Shown here piece by piece: positions 1 to 9,124 of a stretch of 64,000 bases of DNA. Location: positions 62,001 to 126,000 of the forward strand of contig JADKBS010000017.1 in NCBI GenBank assembly GCA_016714985.1, in the 5' to 3' direction. The notes below the pieces were generated by a model. The model was given only the letters and a program-made list of their open reading frames with translations, was not told the DNA's origin and made no database searches. The position numbers were made by a program, and so were the translations under genes. The stretch's first letter is position 1; every line of letters begins with the position of its first letter. The stretch is from Saprospiraceae bacterium (GTDB lineage: Bacteria; Bacteroidota; Bacteroidia; Chitinophagales; Saprospiraceae).

Positions 1-56
1 TCAGAATACCGCCTATTTCGTATGGTTTGTACTTAGCCCCATCAAGTTTTGGGGAT

Positions 57-100
57 GGCCAAACGTACACCGAAACCCCAGTTTCGGTGTACGTTTGGCC
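57..100. repeat. Perfect 20-bp hairpin
   Basis: Arms 57-76 and 81-100 are exact reverse complements around a CCCA loop. There is no T-run on either side, so it does not look like a terminator. It lies in the gap beyond the end of the leftward three-gene cluster. The same kind of long perfect hairpin recurs in other gaps of this window. Confidence 0.8.
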
Positions 101-177
101 GGGACCTGGGTTCCAGCCTACATTGAGGCCCTGCCCAAAATTTTGTGGCGTGAGCCATGTAGTACCATATTGGCCAA

Positions 178-216
178 TAAAAAAGGCGATGACAACCAAA
201 GCTGTCATCGCCTTCC
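178..216 (-). terminator. Rho-independent terminator of the dockerin-like gene cluster
   Basis: On the minus strand a 12-bp stem (arms 214-203 and 194-183) with an 8-nt loop is followed at once by six T residues (184-179). It starts about 20 bp after the stop codon at 236, so it should end the leftward transcript of the three paralogous genes. Confidence 0.85.
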
Positions 217-235
217 CGAAGTCGCAATAATCCCC

Positions 236-1099
236 TTAATCAGGAATTTGCTCCGTCAAAATATAGTTCAATATCCCACTTCCGTTCATCGCAGCCTGTT
301 GGAAAGAAAAGGCTTTGTCGTTGTTGGGGCCATAGAAAGCCGCATAGCCGTCCATGTTGAGGTCAGCTGTGAGGTAGCCCTTCAAGATGAAGTTGCCGCT
401 GTTGGTTGCATTGGCTGGGGCACTCAGCACCGCCGAATACAGCGAGAATAAATCGTTGGCAGGGCCTTGGTGAATCACTTTTTTGTCCACATTGGCGTCA
501 CCTAGCCATAGCACCCGCTTGCCGCCGATGGTTGCGCATGGTTTCGTGCCATACAGTAAGGTGTTTGTATTGGTGAAATCCACCAAGGTGGCTGTATTCG
601 ACAAGGGCAATGGCTTGGCGGTCATTACGCCAAGATGGTTGCGGTGCCGTACCACTACATAATAGTCGCCCGATGCCAGGTTCGTGAAATTAACTGGGGA
701 CACACCGTCTGTTGATACCACATCGCCGTCCCGTTGAAGCAGGGCAGAACGGGTGCCGACGGGCTTCAACCTGTCGCTGCTGCTCCGCAACTCGACCATC
801 ACCCAATCCACGATAGCATTGTTCCCAGTGGTTTGCATTACAGAAGGGCTGACAATAGTCTCTCCTCCGCCACCGCCAAAATGTTCGAAATTGTACATCG
901 TGGAGTATGGCTCTTTCATGGGCAACAGCCCTTGTTGGCGGATGCCATCGCGCATCAGTCCTGTCGAAGCCTCATAGGAGCCAGCCAAGAACAGCCTTGG
1001 GCTGACCCGTAGGCCGTTGTGGGCGTTCATTTGCATGGAGAATGCCGCTACCAGTAGGCTGAACAGCATTAGTTTTTTCTGAGTAAAATGGAAGTTCAT
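236..1099 (-). CDS. Secreted dockerin-like paralog 1
   Basis: A 287-residue exported protein with a signal peptide (hydrophobic stretch LMLFSLLVAAFSM, then MNAH). Its core module carries GGGGGET, AIVDWVMVELR, TRSALLQRDGDVV and RHRNHLGVMTA. It is shared with the two genes upstream and, from memory, is common in Saprospiraceae surface proteins. After the core come two loop motifs, GDANVDKKVIHQGPAND and DLNMDGYAAFYGPNND. They resemble dockerin or EF-hand calcium loops (D-x-N-x-D-G) ending in an unusual GPxND. The first loop is less canonical (DKK instead of DG). No T9SS C-terminal domain is visible. It is the last gene of a three-gene run with a 42-bp gap upstream and a terminator downstream. 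A structural or binding role at the cell surface is inferred; the exact function is unknown. Confidence 0.85.
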   Translation of the reverse strand: MNFHFTQKKLMLFSLLVAAFSMQMNAHNGLRVSPRLFLAGSYEASTGLMRDGIRQQGLLPMKEPYSTMYNFEHFGGGGGETIVSPSVMQTTGNNAIVDWVMVELRSSSDRLKPVGTRSALLQRDGDVVSTDGVSPVNFTNLASGDYYVVVRHRNHLGVMTAKPLPLSNTATLVDFTNTNTLLYGTKPCATIGGKRVLWLGDANVDKKVIHQGPANDLFSLYSAVLSAPANATNSGNFILKGYLTADLNMDGYAAFYGPNNDKAFSFQQAAMNGSGILNYILTEQIPD

Positions 1100-1141
1100 G
1101 ATTCTGTGAAGGAGGGGGGTGGGTTTGTATTTTATGGTGAA

Positions 1142-2020
1142 TTAATCAGGGATGCAGTCTGTGAGTATGAAGTTTTGTATTGGCGGAACGAAATAGTCAA
1201 CTTGCCCAGTCATGACCATTTGAAAAATTAAGGCGGTGTCATTTCCAGGGCCTTGAAAAATGGCCTTTCCGTCCATGTTCAGGTCTAACACCGAATACCC
1301 ATTGCCTATGAAATTGGCCGAGAGGTAAGTATTGCCTGGAAAGTTATTACTATTCAACAACCTCATAAGCAGCGCAGACCTGTCATTGGCGGGGCCTTGA
1401 AAAATCAATCTCCCATCTCGACTGCAATCGCCGCCTCTCATAGCAGTCTTGTTCCCAACCTTGACCATGCAACCGTAGGTGTTTTGGGAAGTTAAATCTA
1501 TGAAAATGGGAACCTCAGAAAGGGCAACCTTGCCTGCGGTCATCGTGCTCAGATGGTTGCGGTGTGCCACAGAAACGTAGTATTCACCAGGGCCAATATT
1601 TGAGAAGACAAGCGGCGATACACCATCCGTTTTCACCACATCGCCGTCCCGTTGCAGCAGTGCCGAACGGGTTGCCACCAAAGAACTGGCTGACTTTGAA
1701 GTGTGAATTCCCACCACCACCCAGTCCACGATTGCATCTGGACCGGTAGCTTCCAAAACAGTGGGGTCGGCAATGGTTTCGCCTCCACCCCAGCCCTTGT
1801 GCTGGAAATTGGGCAGTCCGGTATATGGTTCCGTATGGGGTATCAGCCCTTTGGAGCGCAGGTCGTCCCGCATGAGCGTGGCAGTTGGCAAAAGGCCATG
1901 CAGCGCACCCTGCAAATAAACCTTCGGCTTCAAGCTCACACCGGTTTGGCCAAAAGAATAGTTGCCAATTAGCAGCAAAAAATGCAGCATCAAAATAGGG
2001 GAAATGTGTTTGTGATTCAT
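1142..2020 (-). CDS. Secreted dockerin-like paralog 2
   Basis: A 292-residue exported paralog of its two neighbours. A signal peptide precedes the YSFGQ cleavage region. The core has LMRDDLRSKGLIP, GGGETI, AIVDWVVVGIH, TRSALLQRDGDVV and HRNHLSTMTAGK. Two dockerin-like loops follow: GGDCSRDGRLIFQGPAND, where Ser and Arg replace the usual residues, and DLNMDGKAIFQGPGND. The repeated FQGPxND ending sets these loops apart from classical cellulosomal dockerins. It sits mid-cluster, 42 bp from the downstream gene and 52 bp from the upstream gene, so co-transcription is likely. There is no membrane anchor or recognised T9SS domain. Exported location is well supported; binding partners are unknown. 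Confidence 0.85.
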   Translation of the reverse strand: MNHKHISPILMLHFLLLIGNYSFGQTGVSLKPKVYLQGALHGLLPTATLMRDDLRSKGLIPHTEPYTGLPNFQHKGWGGGETIADPTVLEATGPDAIVDWVVVGIHTSKSASSLVATRSALLQRDGDVVKTDGVSPLVFSNIGPGEYYVSVAHRNHLSTMTAGKVALSEVPIFIDLTSQNTYGCMVKVGNKTAMRGGDCSRDGRLIFQGPANDRSALLMRLLNSNNFPGNTYLSANFIGNGYSVLDLNMDGKAIFQGPGNDTALIFQMVMTGQVDYFVPPIQNFILTDCIPD

Positions 2021-2072
2021 GTTTTTGAAAAGATTGAACGGTTATGAATAAAGTTGAAACAATCCCAGTTTG

Positions 2073-2969
2073 TCATGGCAACTCCTCCACCAGCCTACAG
2101 TCCTTGTCCACATTGGGACAGGAATACTCCCATAGGAATACAATATCAAAAGCCAGGTAGCTGCCATCGGATTTGGGGCCTTGGTATTTTACCTCCCCAT
2201 CAAGGTTCACGTCGCAGTTGTTGTACCCGTAAATGATATGGGTATAATTGGCGTCCACGTTGTCGGGGAAATAAAGGATGTCAAAAAACAACTTGTCCTT
2301 ATCGTTATTTGGGCCTTGAATATTGACCACGCCGTCTTGGTTGGCGTCGCCCGCAAACAGGGCCATTTTGTCTGCAATCTGAATCATTGGCTTGCCACCG
2401 AGAAACTTGCCCTTTGAATCTGTGAAGTCCACCAACTGTGGAACATCGCTCATGGCATAAGTCGTGGCACTCATCACCCCAAGGTGGTTTCGGTGACGCA
2501 CAGCCACCATATAGCTGCCAGCGTCCAGCCCCATGAAAACCAATGGCGAAATGCCATCAACGTCCACCACATCGCCATCCCTTTGTAGCAGGGCAGAACG
2601 GGTTGCGAGCACGATTTTTTGCAAATCTGGGTGGCGAAGTTCAACGAACACCCAATCCACGATGGCATCGGGGCCTTCCACCTTCAGCACTTCGGGGTTT
2701 TCAATGACCTCGGTACCGCCCAAATCGCCATAATGGCTGTAATTCCCAAAGGAGGAATAAGGCTCATTCAGGGGTATTATTCCAGCCGTCCGAAGGTCGT
2801 CACGCATGAGCTTGGAGGACGATTTTACACCGAGCAACGCACCTTGCAAGTACATCTTGATATTGATTTTGAGGCCACCATCGTGAGGCATGGGGTTGTC
2901 GGCCTTGGCAGTTGGCAGCATCAATACGGATGCGATGAGAAGGGTCACAAATAAGTTCTGGACATTCAT
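2073..2969 (-). CDS. Secreted dockerin-like paralog 3 (first gene of cluster)
   Basis: A 298-residue exported protein with a signal peptide ending near PTAKA. It has the shared core (LMRDDLRTAGIIP, AIVDWVFVELR, TRSALLQRDGDVV, RHRNHLGVMSA). It also has the clearest pair of loops in the cluster, GDANQDGVVNIQGPNND and CDVNLDGEVKYQGPKSD. Each has D/N/D-G spacing as in dockerin or EF-hand calcium loops. Two C-terminal Cys (YSCPNVDKDC) could form a disulfide. It leads the three-gene cluster. The 255-bp gap upstream of it contains no gene and no clear TAnnTTTG promoter on the minus strand. The tandem arrangement points to local duplication. Confidence 0.85.
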   Translation of the reverse strand: MNVQNLFVTLLIASVLMLPTAKADNPMPHDGGLKINIKMYLQGALLGVKSSSKLMRDDLRTAGIIPLNEPYSSFGNYSHYGDLGGTEVIENPEVLKVEGPDAIVDWVFVELRHPDLQKIVLATRSALLQRDGDVVDVDGISPLVFMGLDAGSYMVAVRHRNHLGVMSATTYAMSDVPQLVDFTDSKGKFLGGKPMIQIADKMALFAGDANQDGVVNIQGPNNDKDKLFFDILYFPDNVDANYTHIIYGYNNCDVNLDGEVKYQGPKSDGSYLAFDIVFLWEYSCPNVDKDCRLVEELP

Positions 2970-3224
2970 GGGAATGGTTTTTTACAACAACTGTTTGCAA
3001 ATGCATGAGATGCAGAAAGGCTCATCAATGGATAGGCCACAGCGTTTCACGCTTAAAGAAGGGGGAACAACGAACGGGGAGAATTTAGCAATGCATGTTT
3101 GTCCAGATGAATGTCCTTTGAAGGAGGAGAGGAAAAAGCCGTGAAAGCCTTTTGCAAAGACCGTACCTATCTAACAACATAAAGTAAAAAGGTGAAAAGC
3201 AAGCGTACCATTGCAGCCAATGGT

Positions 3225-4616
3225 TCACTCAAGTTGGGCCAATAGCCAGTCTTTTTCCGTCAGCACTACCTCCCCGGCTATGGCCGTTCGCAGGGCCGAC
3301 CGCTGTCCCTCGTCGAAGGGGTTCAGGTCGAGCAGCTTCTGGGTAAAATGGACAATGTTCGACCAGTTTTGGTGGTGGTATCCCATTCGCTTGTTGCGGC
3401 GGATGAACATGCGGAGGGTGCGTAAATGGGCGTCGAGCAGTTCCAATTCCTGTTTCTCAAAATAGATTTTCATCTGAAGGATTCGGGCGGCCATGCCATT
3501 GATGAAATCCTTGTAATCAGCACGTTGCAAGTAAAGTAGCGCCTCATCGAAGCGCTTTTTTGCGAAGGCCAACCTTGCCGAGTTCAGGCTGAAGGCAGCT
3601 TCCTGCGCACTGGGCTCGAGGTAGCTTCGGTACGCCTCCACGAACTCCTCGGCCCACTGCCATTCCTCGGGCAGGCGCAGGGCTATACCCGTGATATTGT
3701 TGTACGCAAAATGGGAGAGTTGGCCGTTTTCGAGCAGCAGCCCCGTTTTGAGGCCCTGCTTATAGAGGTCGAGCGCCTCCTGTAGGTAACGGTGTTGGTT
3801 GGCGTTGATTTTTTTGATGCAAAAATTGATGGCCAGCAGGTACAGCGACCTTACTTCCCCAACGGGAAAATTCCCCCCATGCTTGAAGAGTGCTGCCTTG
3901 AATGGTTTGAACTGACCGTCGCCACCTTCGCTGAACAGGGCAACATAGCATAGTCTATAAAGCATGACCGCTGGTTCATTGCGGTAGGCCTGCTCAGAAG
4001 CATAGGCAAGCACGGCGTCAACAAACGTCAATCGGTATTGGGTGTTATAAACGGCTTGGTGGGCCTTTATCAGACAGGCTTGCCGCAATTTCATGGCAAT
4101 CATGGCCGTGGTCAATTGGTCTTCAACTGTTTGTAGGTTTAGCTCCTTCGTGCGCCCTGATTCAAGCATGTGGGCATACTGCTGCATTTCTACCAAGAAC
4201 CTTTCGTAATAGAACTCAGGATTCCTAATTGGTTGATTTTCAAAGCGCTTTGAAATGGCCTTTTGCGTTTTTTCAAAATGACGGGGCAATTTCAACCTTC
4301 GATATGCTGACAATAGAAGGTGCGAGTCGTTCAGTGGCTCCCATTGCCGTTCCTTCTGCACGAGGTACTCCTCCAGCAACTTGAACAGGTAGCTGAGCTC
4401 CAGCCGGAACTGCTGGGCGTCGAATGGCAGACCGGGCTGCGCTGCATCCCAAGCGGCCTCCCGGCTGGGTGGTTCCTGCTGTTTTGCCAAAAAATCGAAG
4501 AGCTGCCGCACGTCTTGCCGCTGGTTGAAGAAGGGCGAGGCGAGGAAATTGCGAACATCCCGCTGCTCCGTTTTGGAAAACTGGGCAATTATTTCAAAAA
4601 CAAGGGTATTTTGCAT
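3225..4616 (-). CDS. Uncharacterised helical protein
   Basis: A 463-residue protein with no signal peptide or membrane segment. It is predicted from its composition to be almost entirely alpha-helical, with amphipathic repeats rich in Leu, Tyr, Phe and Lys that look like divergent TPRs. The N-terminus (FSKTEQRDVRNFLASPFFNQR) resembles a cytosolic helical-repeat family I have seen in Bacteroidota, but I cannot name a domain. It stands alone: 255 bp separate it from the cluster on its left, and a 217-bp AT-rich gap separates it from the divergent T9SS gene on its right. That gap probably holds both promoters. No function is proposed. Confidence 0.75.
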   Translation of the reverse strand: MQNTLVFEIIAQFSKTEQRDVRNFLASPFFNQRQDVRQLFDFLAKQQEPPSREAAWDAAQPGLPFDAQQFRLELSYLFKLLEEYLVQKERQWEPLNDSHLLLSAYRRLKLPRHFEKTQKAISKRFENQPIRNPEFYYERFLVEMQQYAHMLESGRTKELNLQTVEDQLTTAMIAMKLRQACLIKAHQAVYNTQYRLTFVDAVLAYASEQAYRNEPAVMLYRLCYVALFSEGGDGQFKPFKAALFKHGGNFPVGEVRSLYLLAINFCIKKINANQHRYLQEALDLYKQGLKTGLLLENGQLSHFAYNNITGIALRLPEEWQWAEEFVEAYRSYLEPSAQEAAFSLNSARLAFAKKRFDEALLYLQRADYKDFINGMAARILQMKIYFEKQELELLDAHLRTLRMFIRRNKRMGYHHQNWSNIVHFTQKLLDLNPFDEGQRSALRTAIAGEVVLTEKDWLLAQLE

Positions 4617-4833
4617 GGGGCAAGGTAAAGTCGTTTTCTACAAATTTGATTGTTTTATTGTTGTATTGTTGCATTGTTGGTTGAAATTGTATAAAAATAA
4701 TTTTCTACAAAACGCAAAAAATGTAGTTGCTGGCGCAATGCTTTGCTCGGATGTTTGTAGCATGAAAATATGTGAAGGGCAATGAGCCGCAAAAACGGCC
4801 TAAAGCCCACAAAACGCTTTAAATTTTTCACCT

Positions 4834-7674
4834 ATGAACTCGATGATTGCTCGGATTCTATGCATTGTAATGATTGCGATGTTTTTGGCAACCCAAGTTG
4901 TCGCTCAGTGCATCTCCAACGCTGGGAATATGGTTTATCTCCCAGTAGATGCCTGTGGGACGGAGACCGTCACAGTTTCCCATGTCGGCAACCAAACTTT
5001 GGATGCCAATGATGCTTTGCAATACGTGCTGCACACTTCAGCTGGCCCTTTACTTGGTGCTGTGCTCGCCGAAAGCTCGACGCCAAGTTTTGCCCTGCCT
5101 TTTATCGGCTTTTATGAACAGATTTACTATATCTCAGCCATAGTCGGCAATGACCTCGGCGGTGGGAATGTGGATACCTTCGACCCGTGTTTGTCGGTGT
5201 CCATCGGGGTGCCTGTCACTTGGCACCAAATACCTACGGTTACGATGGTAGAGGAAACAGTGGAAGCCTGCCCTGGCGAACTTGTTTGGTTCACAATAAA
5301 CAGTACAGGCACAGGACCTTGGACATATTCCTTGACCAACAATGGAGAACCTTTTGGCCCTCCATTACAGGGTATAGGACAACAATATGTAGGCAATTTC
5401 GGTGGGCCGGACACGATGGTGGTTTGCGTCACAAATGCAAGTAATTCCTTTTGTCAAGGAATAGCCAGTGGTTGTGTAACTGCCAATATTTCCGAATTGC
5501 CAGAATGTACACTTACCGTAACGACAGCCCCGGATTGCCAAGGTTTTGCCAATGGCGCTATTTCGGTAAGTTGCACAGGTGGTTACGAACCAATCAATTA
5601 TTCATGGTCAAATGGGGCTACCTCCCCCTCTCTTCAAAACCTTGCAAGCGGCAATTATTCGCTCACTGTTACGAATGGCACTGGATGTTCGAGGGTCTAT
5701 AATGCCTTGGTCAATTACACACAACCCCTAACGGTAAACCTTCTTCTTATTGACTCCTTGAAGTGCTTTGACAATAATGGGATAATCGCCAAGTCCATAT
5801 CAGGGGGAACACCACCTTATACATTCCTTTGGTATGGCCCAAACAACCTGGTGACGAATACACCTTTATTGAGTATTAATTCGCCGGGTATATATTCTCT
5901 GGTAGCCGCCGATGTCAATGGTTGCAGTGCAGAAAAAAGCATTCTGGTTGAAAGCGATGACGTGGAATGTGGCACTATAACAGGTAGCGTCATTTCTGAA
6001 TCGGACGGTAACTGCGTTTTTGATGCAGGTGAATTTGGGCTTCAAAACTGGTTGGTCCGGGCAACAGGAAGCCTTGGCGTCGAGTTCTACGGCACAACAG
6101 ATGCCTTTGGCCATTATTCCTTTAAGGCACCACAAGACGGCTACCTGGTGGAAGCATTACCACCAGCAAACCTTTGGGATGCCTGCTTCCCTCCAGCCCA
6201 AATCGTGTTGACAGGCATGAATGACAGCGTCAATGTTGACTTCCACTTCCATGATTTATACAGTTGCCCCTTGATTGACGTTGATGTCAGCACTCCGTTT
6301 TTGCGCCGCTGTTTCAGCAATGTTTATAGTGTAAGCTACTGTAACCAAGGCACAGAAACTGCTTTTAATGCTGCGATTGAAGTGCAACTTGACCCCCTCA
6401 TACAATTAGACAGTGCCCAAATTCCATTTGTGGCCTCAATGAACAACTCCTATACATTCGAAATTGGCGATTTGGCACCGGGGGAATGCAACAGTTTCCA
6501 CCTCTTCACCAAGGTGCTTTGTAATGCAGTCTTGGGCCAAACCCTTTGCGCCGAGGCGCATGCCTACCCTGACTCGCTCTGCGGCCCCGCCGACCCCAAC
6601 TGGTCGGGCGCTTTCGTAGAAGGGACTTCCGAATGCACGGCGGACAGCGTCATCTTCACCCTGACCAATACAGGCACCGGCGACATGGACGAGCCGTCGT
6701 ACTTCATAGTTGTTCAGGACGGCGTGATGCTGATGACACAGGAGTTCGAGTTGGAGGCGGGCGGCAGCACCATGGTCAGTTACCCGGCCACGGGGGCTAC
6801 TTACTCGCTACTTGCCGAACAAGTGCCAGATGCCCCCGGCAATTCGCAGCCGTCCCTTTTTGTGGAGGGCTGGGGCGGCAATGGTTCGTTCAGCACGGGC
6901 TATGCGCTCCAATTCCCAGAAAACGATGCTGACCCATTCCTATCCATTGATTGTCAGGAGGTTATCGGCAGCTACGACCCCAACGACAAGCGGGGCTACC
7001 CACTCGGCTTCGGCCCGAACCACCTCATCGAAGAAGGCCAAGCCCTCGATTACCATATCCGCTTCCAGAACACGGGTACCGACACAGCCTTCACGGTTGT
7101 CGTGAAAGATGTGATAGACCCATCACTCGACATCGCCACGCTGCGGCCTGGGGCGGCCAGCCATCCTTACCAGTTGGACATCCATCAGGACACGCTGATT
7201 TTCACCTTCGACGACATACTGCTGCCCGACAGCAACATAAACGAACCCGCCTCCCATGGCTTTGTGAAGCTCAACATCGGCCAACGGGCAGCCTTGCCCC
7301 TCGGCACGGTCATCGAGAACAAGGCAGCGATTTATTTCGACTTCAATGCCCCGGTCATCACCAACCGGACGAGGCACCAAGTTGGCGAACCGTTCATCGT
7401 AAGCGCAGTGCAGCCCCCCGTTTTGCGGAGCAAAACAAGCTGCACAGTCTATCCAAACCCAATGGGCGAGGAGGCAGTGGTGCTGTTGCAAGGCGCTGAA
7501 AACCAGCAGTTTGAGCTACGGCTTTACGATGGGTTGGGTCGCTATTTGCGCAGCGAAAAGATAAGGGGAAGCATGGGCCAAATCAGGAAGGACGGGCTGG
7601 CGGATGGGCTGTATTTTTATGAAATAATAACCAATGGATTAGTGGTAGGGCAGGGGAAGGTGGCAATGCGGTAG
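4834..7674 (+). CDS. T9SS type A cargo with SprB-like repeat and DUF7619 domain
   Basis: A 946-residue exported protein. The signal peptide covers residues 1-25 (hydrophobic core ILCIVMIAMFLATQ). A SprB-type repeat follows at roughly residues 225-290 (DCQGFANGAISVSCTGGYEP, then YSWSNGATS and GNYSLTVTNGTGC) and a second related one to about 380. A prealbumin-like carboxypeptidase-regulatory segment lies at about 385-450 (GNCVFDAGEFGLQNWLV). A DUF11-like region comes next. Residues about 710-850 match the DUF7619 layout (SYDPNDKRGYP, LDYHIRFQNTGTDTA, IYFDFNAPVITN). The end (SKTSCTVYPNPMGEEAVVLL, DGLYFYEI) is a T9SS type A sorting domain, which directs outer-membrane export and surface attachment. 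An adhesin or surface-structure role is inferred. A strong hairpin terminator follows the stop. Confidence 0.88.
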   Translation: MNSMIARILCIVMIAMFLATQVVAQCISNAGNMVYLPVDACGTETVTVSHVGNQTLDANDALQYVLHTSAGPLLGAVLAESSTPSFALPFIGFYEQIYYISAIVGNDLGGGNVDTFDPCLSVSIGVPVTWHQIPTVTMVEETVEACPGELVWFTINSTGTGPWTYSLTNNGEPFGPPLQGIGQQYVGNFGGPDTMVVCVTNASNSFCQGIASGCVTANISELPECTLTVTTAPDCQGFANGAISVSCTGGYEPINYSWSNGATSPSLQNLASGNYSLTVTNGTGCSRVYNALVNYTQPLTVNLLLIDSLKCFDNNGIIAKSISGGTPPYTFLWYGPNNLVTNTPLLSINSPGIYSLVAADVNGCSAEKSILVESDDVECGTITGSVISESDGNCVFDAGEFGLQNWLVRATGSLGVEFYGTTDAFGHYSFKAPQDGYLVEALPPANLWDACFPPAQIVLTGMNDSVNVDFHFHDLYSCPLIDVDVSTPFLRRCFSNVYSVSYCNQGTETAFNAAIEVQLDPLIQLDSAQIPFVASMNNSYTFEIGDLAPGECNSFHLFTKVLCNAVLGQTLCAEAHAYPDSLCGPADPNWSGAFVEGTSECTADSVIFTLTNTGTGDMDEPSYFIVVQDGVMLMTQEFELEAGGSTMVSYPATGATYSLLAEQVPDAPGNSQPSLFVEGWGGNGSFSTGYALQFPENDADPFLSIDCQEVIGSYDPNDKRGYPLGFGPNHLIEEGQALDYHIRFQNTGTDTAFTVVVKDVIDPSLDIATLRPGAASHPYQLDIHQDTLIFTFDDILLPDSNINEPASHGFVKLNIGQRAALPLGTVIENKAAIYFDFNAPVITNRTRHQVGEPFIVSAVQPPVLRSKTSCTVYPNPMGEEAVVLLQGAENQQFELRLYDGLGRYLRSEKIRGSMGQIRKDGLADGLYFYEIITNGLVVGQGKVAMR

Positions 7675-7696
7675 GCGTTAATGCCGTTTATTTAAT

Positions 7697-7733
7697 GGAA
7701 GGGGCGGCTCAAAAAATGAGCCGCCCCTTCCTT
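7697..7733 (+). terminator. Strong hairpin terminator
   Basis: A perfect 15-bp GC-rich stem (7697-7711 with 7717-7731) has an A5 loop and begins 22 bp after the stop of the T9SS cargo gene. The T-run after it is short (TTGTT), so termination efficiency is uncertain. Confidence 0.75.
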
Positions 7734-7823
7734 GTTAACGCATCATCGAAGTCCTTGCCCGCCTTGGCTTCACCTCATTGGAAAAAGCGTAGATTTTTAC
7801 TAACCCATCCTGAAATCACTTGA

Positions 7824-7881
7824 TTTTCATTTTTAGCACCCGAAAACCGATGCTTTTTTCAATTTTTAGTACTCGAAAACC
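7824..7881. repeat. Two direct copies of a 25-bp motif in the gap 7675-8018
   Basis: Copies at 7824-7848 and 7856-7881 share TTTTCA(A)TTTTTAG and then CTCGAAAACC or CCCGAAAACC, with a 32-bp period. The 344-bp gap between the T9SS cargo gene and the cytochrome peroxidase otherwise holds only the terminator at 7697-7733. The role is unknown; the motif could be an operator. Confidence 0.5.
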
Positions 7882-8018
7882 AAAATCAGGCACAAGTACC
7901 AGCCAAATGAACATTCTCGCCCCATATAATTTCAGCGCCAATTCCCCCAATCTCCCAAAAAGAAACCGAACTTTGCGCTTCAAAACCTCGTGACAGGACC
8001 CGCCCAACCATTTTTTCG

Positions 8019-8957
8019 ATGAAAAATACCAAGCTCCTACTGCCTTTCCTGTTCGCTGCTGCCCTGCTGCTGGCCTTCTCCGGCACCGAGCCGAAGGACG
8101 CCACCGAACTCGGCAGACACCTATTTTCCGACCCCATCCTTTCCCTCGACAGCACCATCAGTTGCCAGTCGTGCCACATCCCCGAATTCGCCTTCGCCGA
8201 CACGGCCCGGTTCAGTCGGGGCGTGGGAGGAAGGCTGGGCAGACGCAATGCACCGAGCGTGATGAACATGTCCGCACGATCGCACCTCTTTTTCGATGGA
8301 CGGGTGCTGGCGCTCGAGGACCAAGTGCTGATGCCCATTCAAGACACCCTCGAAATGCGGATGATGCTGCCGGAGGTGGTGTTGCGGCTGCGCCGCAACA
8401 AGGTCTATGGCCCCGCTTTTGAAAGGATTTTTGGCCGTCCGGCCAATGTGGAGGACATGGCAGCGGCCATCGCCGAGTTCGTGCGCACGCTCGAAACCGC
8501 TGCCACGCCCTACGACCGCTGGATGAACGACGAACCCGGCGGCATGAGCGACGCCGCCGCCCGTGGCCGTGATATTTTCATCGGAAAAGGCCGCTGCTTC
8601 GACTGCCATTTCGGGGCCGACCTGACCGGCGACGAGTTCCGCAACGTCGGCCTGTTCAACGGCAAGGACCTGAACGACCCCGGCCGCTCCGCCATCACAA
8701 AAAAGCCCGAAGACCTCGGCAAGTTCAAGGTGGCTGGCTTGCGCAACGTAGCCCTCACCGCCCCCTACATGCACAATGGCATGTTCAAAACCCTTGACGA
8801 GGTGATTGACTTCTACAACGACCCCGCCAAGGTGGTGCCTGATGCCATCAACAGGGACACCGTTTTGGCGAAGCCGATGAACCTGACCCAATACGAAAAG
8901 GCCGACCTGAAAGCGTTTCTGGAGGCAATGACGGATGACCAATTTGTGAAGGGATGA
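8019..8957 (+). CDS. Di-haem cytochrome c peroxidase (CcpA/MauG family)
   Basis: A 312-residue periplasmic protein with an N-terminal signal sequence (LLLPFLFAAALLLAFSG). Two c-type haem sites are visible: CQSCH at residues 49-53 and CFDCH at 193-197. The spacing is that of the bacterial di-haem peroxidase family, which reduces hydrogen peroxide with electrons from small cytochromes or acts on protein side chains (MauG). Other family motifs are GxxLFxDPxLS near the start, RNAPSVMN, FFDGR and LRNVALTAPYMHNG. The last of these supplies the distal-ligand Met region of the C-terminal haem. It is followed by moaA after 167 bp; no partner cytochrome gene is adjacent. The stop codon lies inside a heptamer array. 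Confidence 0.92.
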   Translation: MKNTKLLLPFLFAAALLLAFSGTEPKDATELGRHLFSDPILSLDSTISCQSCHIPEFAFADTARFSRGVGGRLGRRNAPSVMNMSARSHLFFDGRVLALEDQVLMPIQDTLEMRMMLPEVVLRLRRNKVYGPAFERIFGRPANVEDMAAAIAEFVRTLETAATPYDRWMNDEPGGMSDAAARGRDIFIGKGRCFDCHFGADLTGDEFRNVGLFNGKDLNDPGRSAITKKPEDLGKFKVAGLRNVALTAPYMHNGMFKTLDEVIDFYNDPAKVVPDAINRDTVLAKPMNLTQYEKADLKAFLEAMTDDQFVKG

Positions 8958-8978
8958 GGAATTAGGAATTAGGGATGA
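8951..8978. repeat. Heptamer array at the 3' end of the peroxidase gene
   Basis: Four units of 7 bp with consensus GGRATKA start inside the last codons and run past the TGA at 8955-8957. It belongs to the window-wide class of short tandem arrays lying against gene ends. Confidence 0.7.
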
Positions 8979-9081
8979 AATGATGCTGTAAACTTGGGTC
9001 TTTAACGAATCAAACCATCCTTTGGGTTTATTTTCCGAACTTTGGGCTTTCGACCTTATACGGCCAATTGCGGAACGCCCC

Positions 9082-9123
9082 ACCGTCAACCGTAGGCCGT
9101 CAACCGTCAACCGTCAACCGTCA
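9082..9123. repeat. Heptamer array directly upstream of moaA
   Basis: Six tandem 7-bp units, consensus ACCGTCA (unit 2 ends TAG; unit 3 begins with G), end 1 bp before the moaA ATG at 9125. The array can be read in frame as an N-terminal extension of MoaA, which is very probably not translated. Confidence 0.85.
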
Positions 9124-9124
9124 A

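Noticed and set aside
1..235. A tRNA or small RNA gene at the left edge
   Set aside because: The two hairpins there are a perfect inverted repeat and a terminator; no cloverleaf or TpsiC-like sequence is present.
8121..9110. Open frame opposite the cytochrome peroxidase gene (329 codons)
   Set aside because: Antisense to both CxxCH motifs of a secure gene; no independent support.
9068..9124. N-terminal 19-residue extension of MoaA
   Set aside because: It is translated from the ACCGTCA array and has no counterpart in usual MoaA N-termini; the start at 9125 is preferred.
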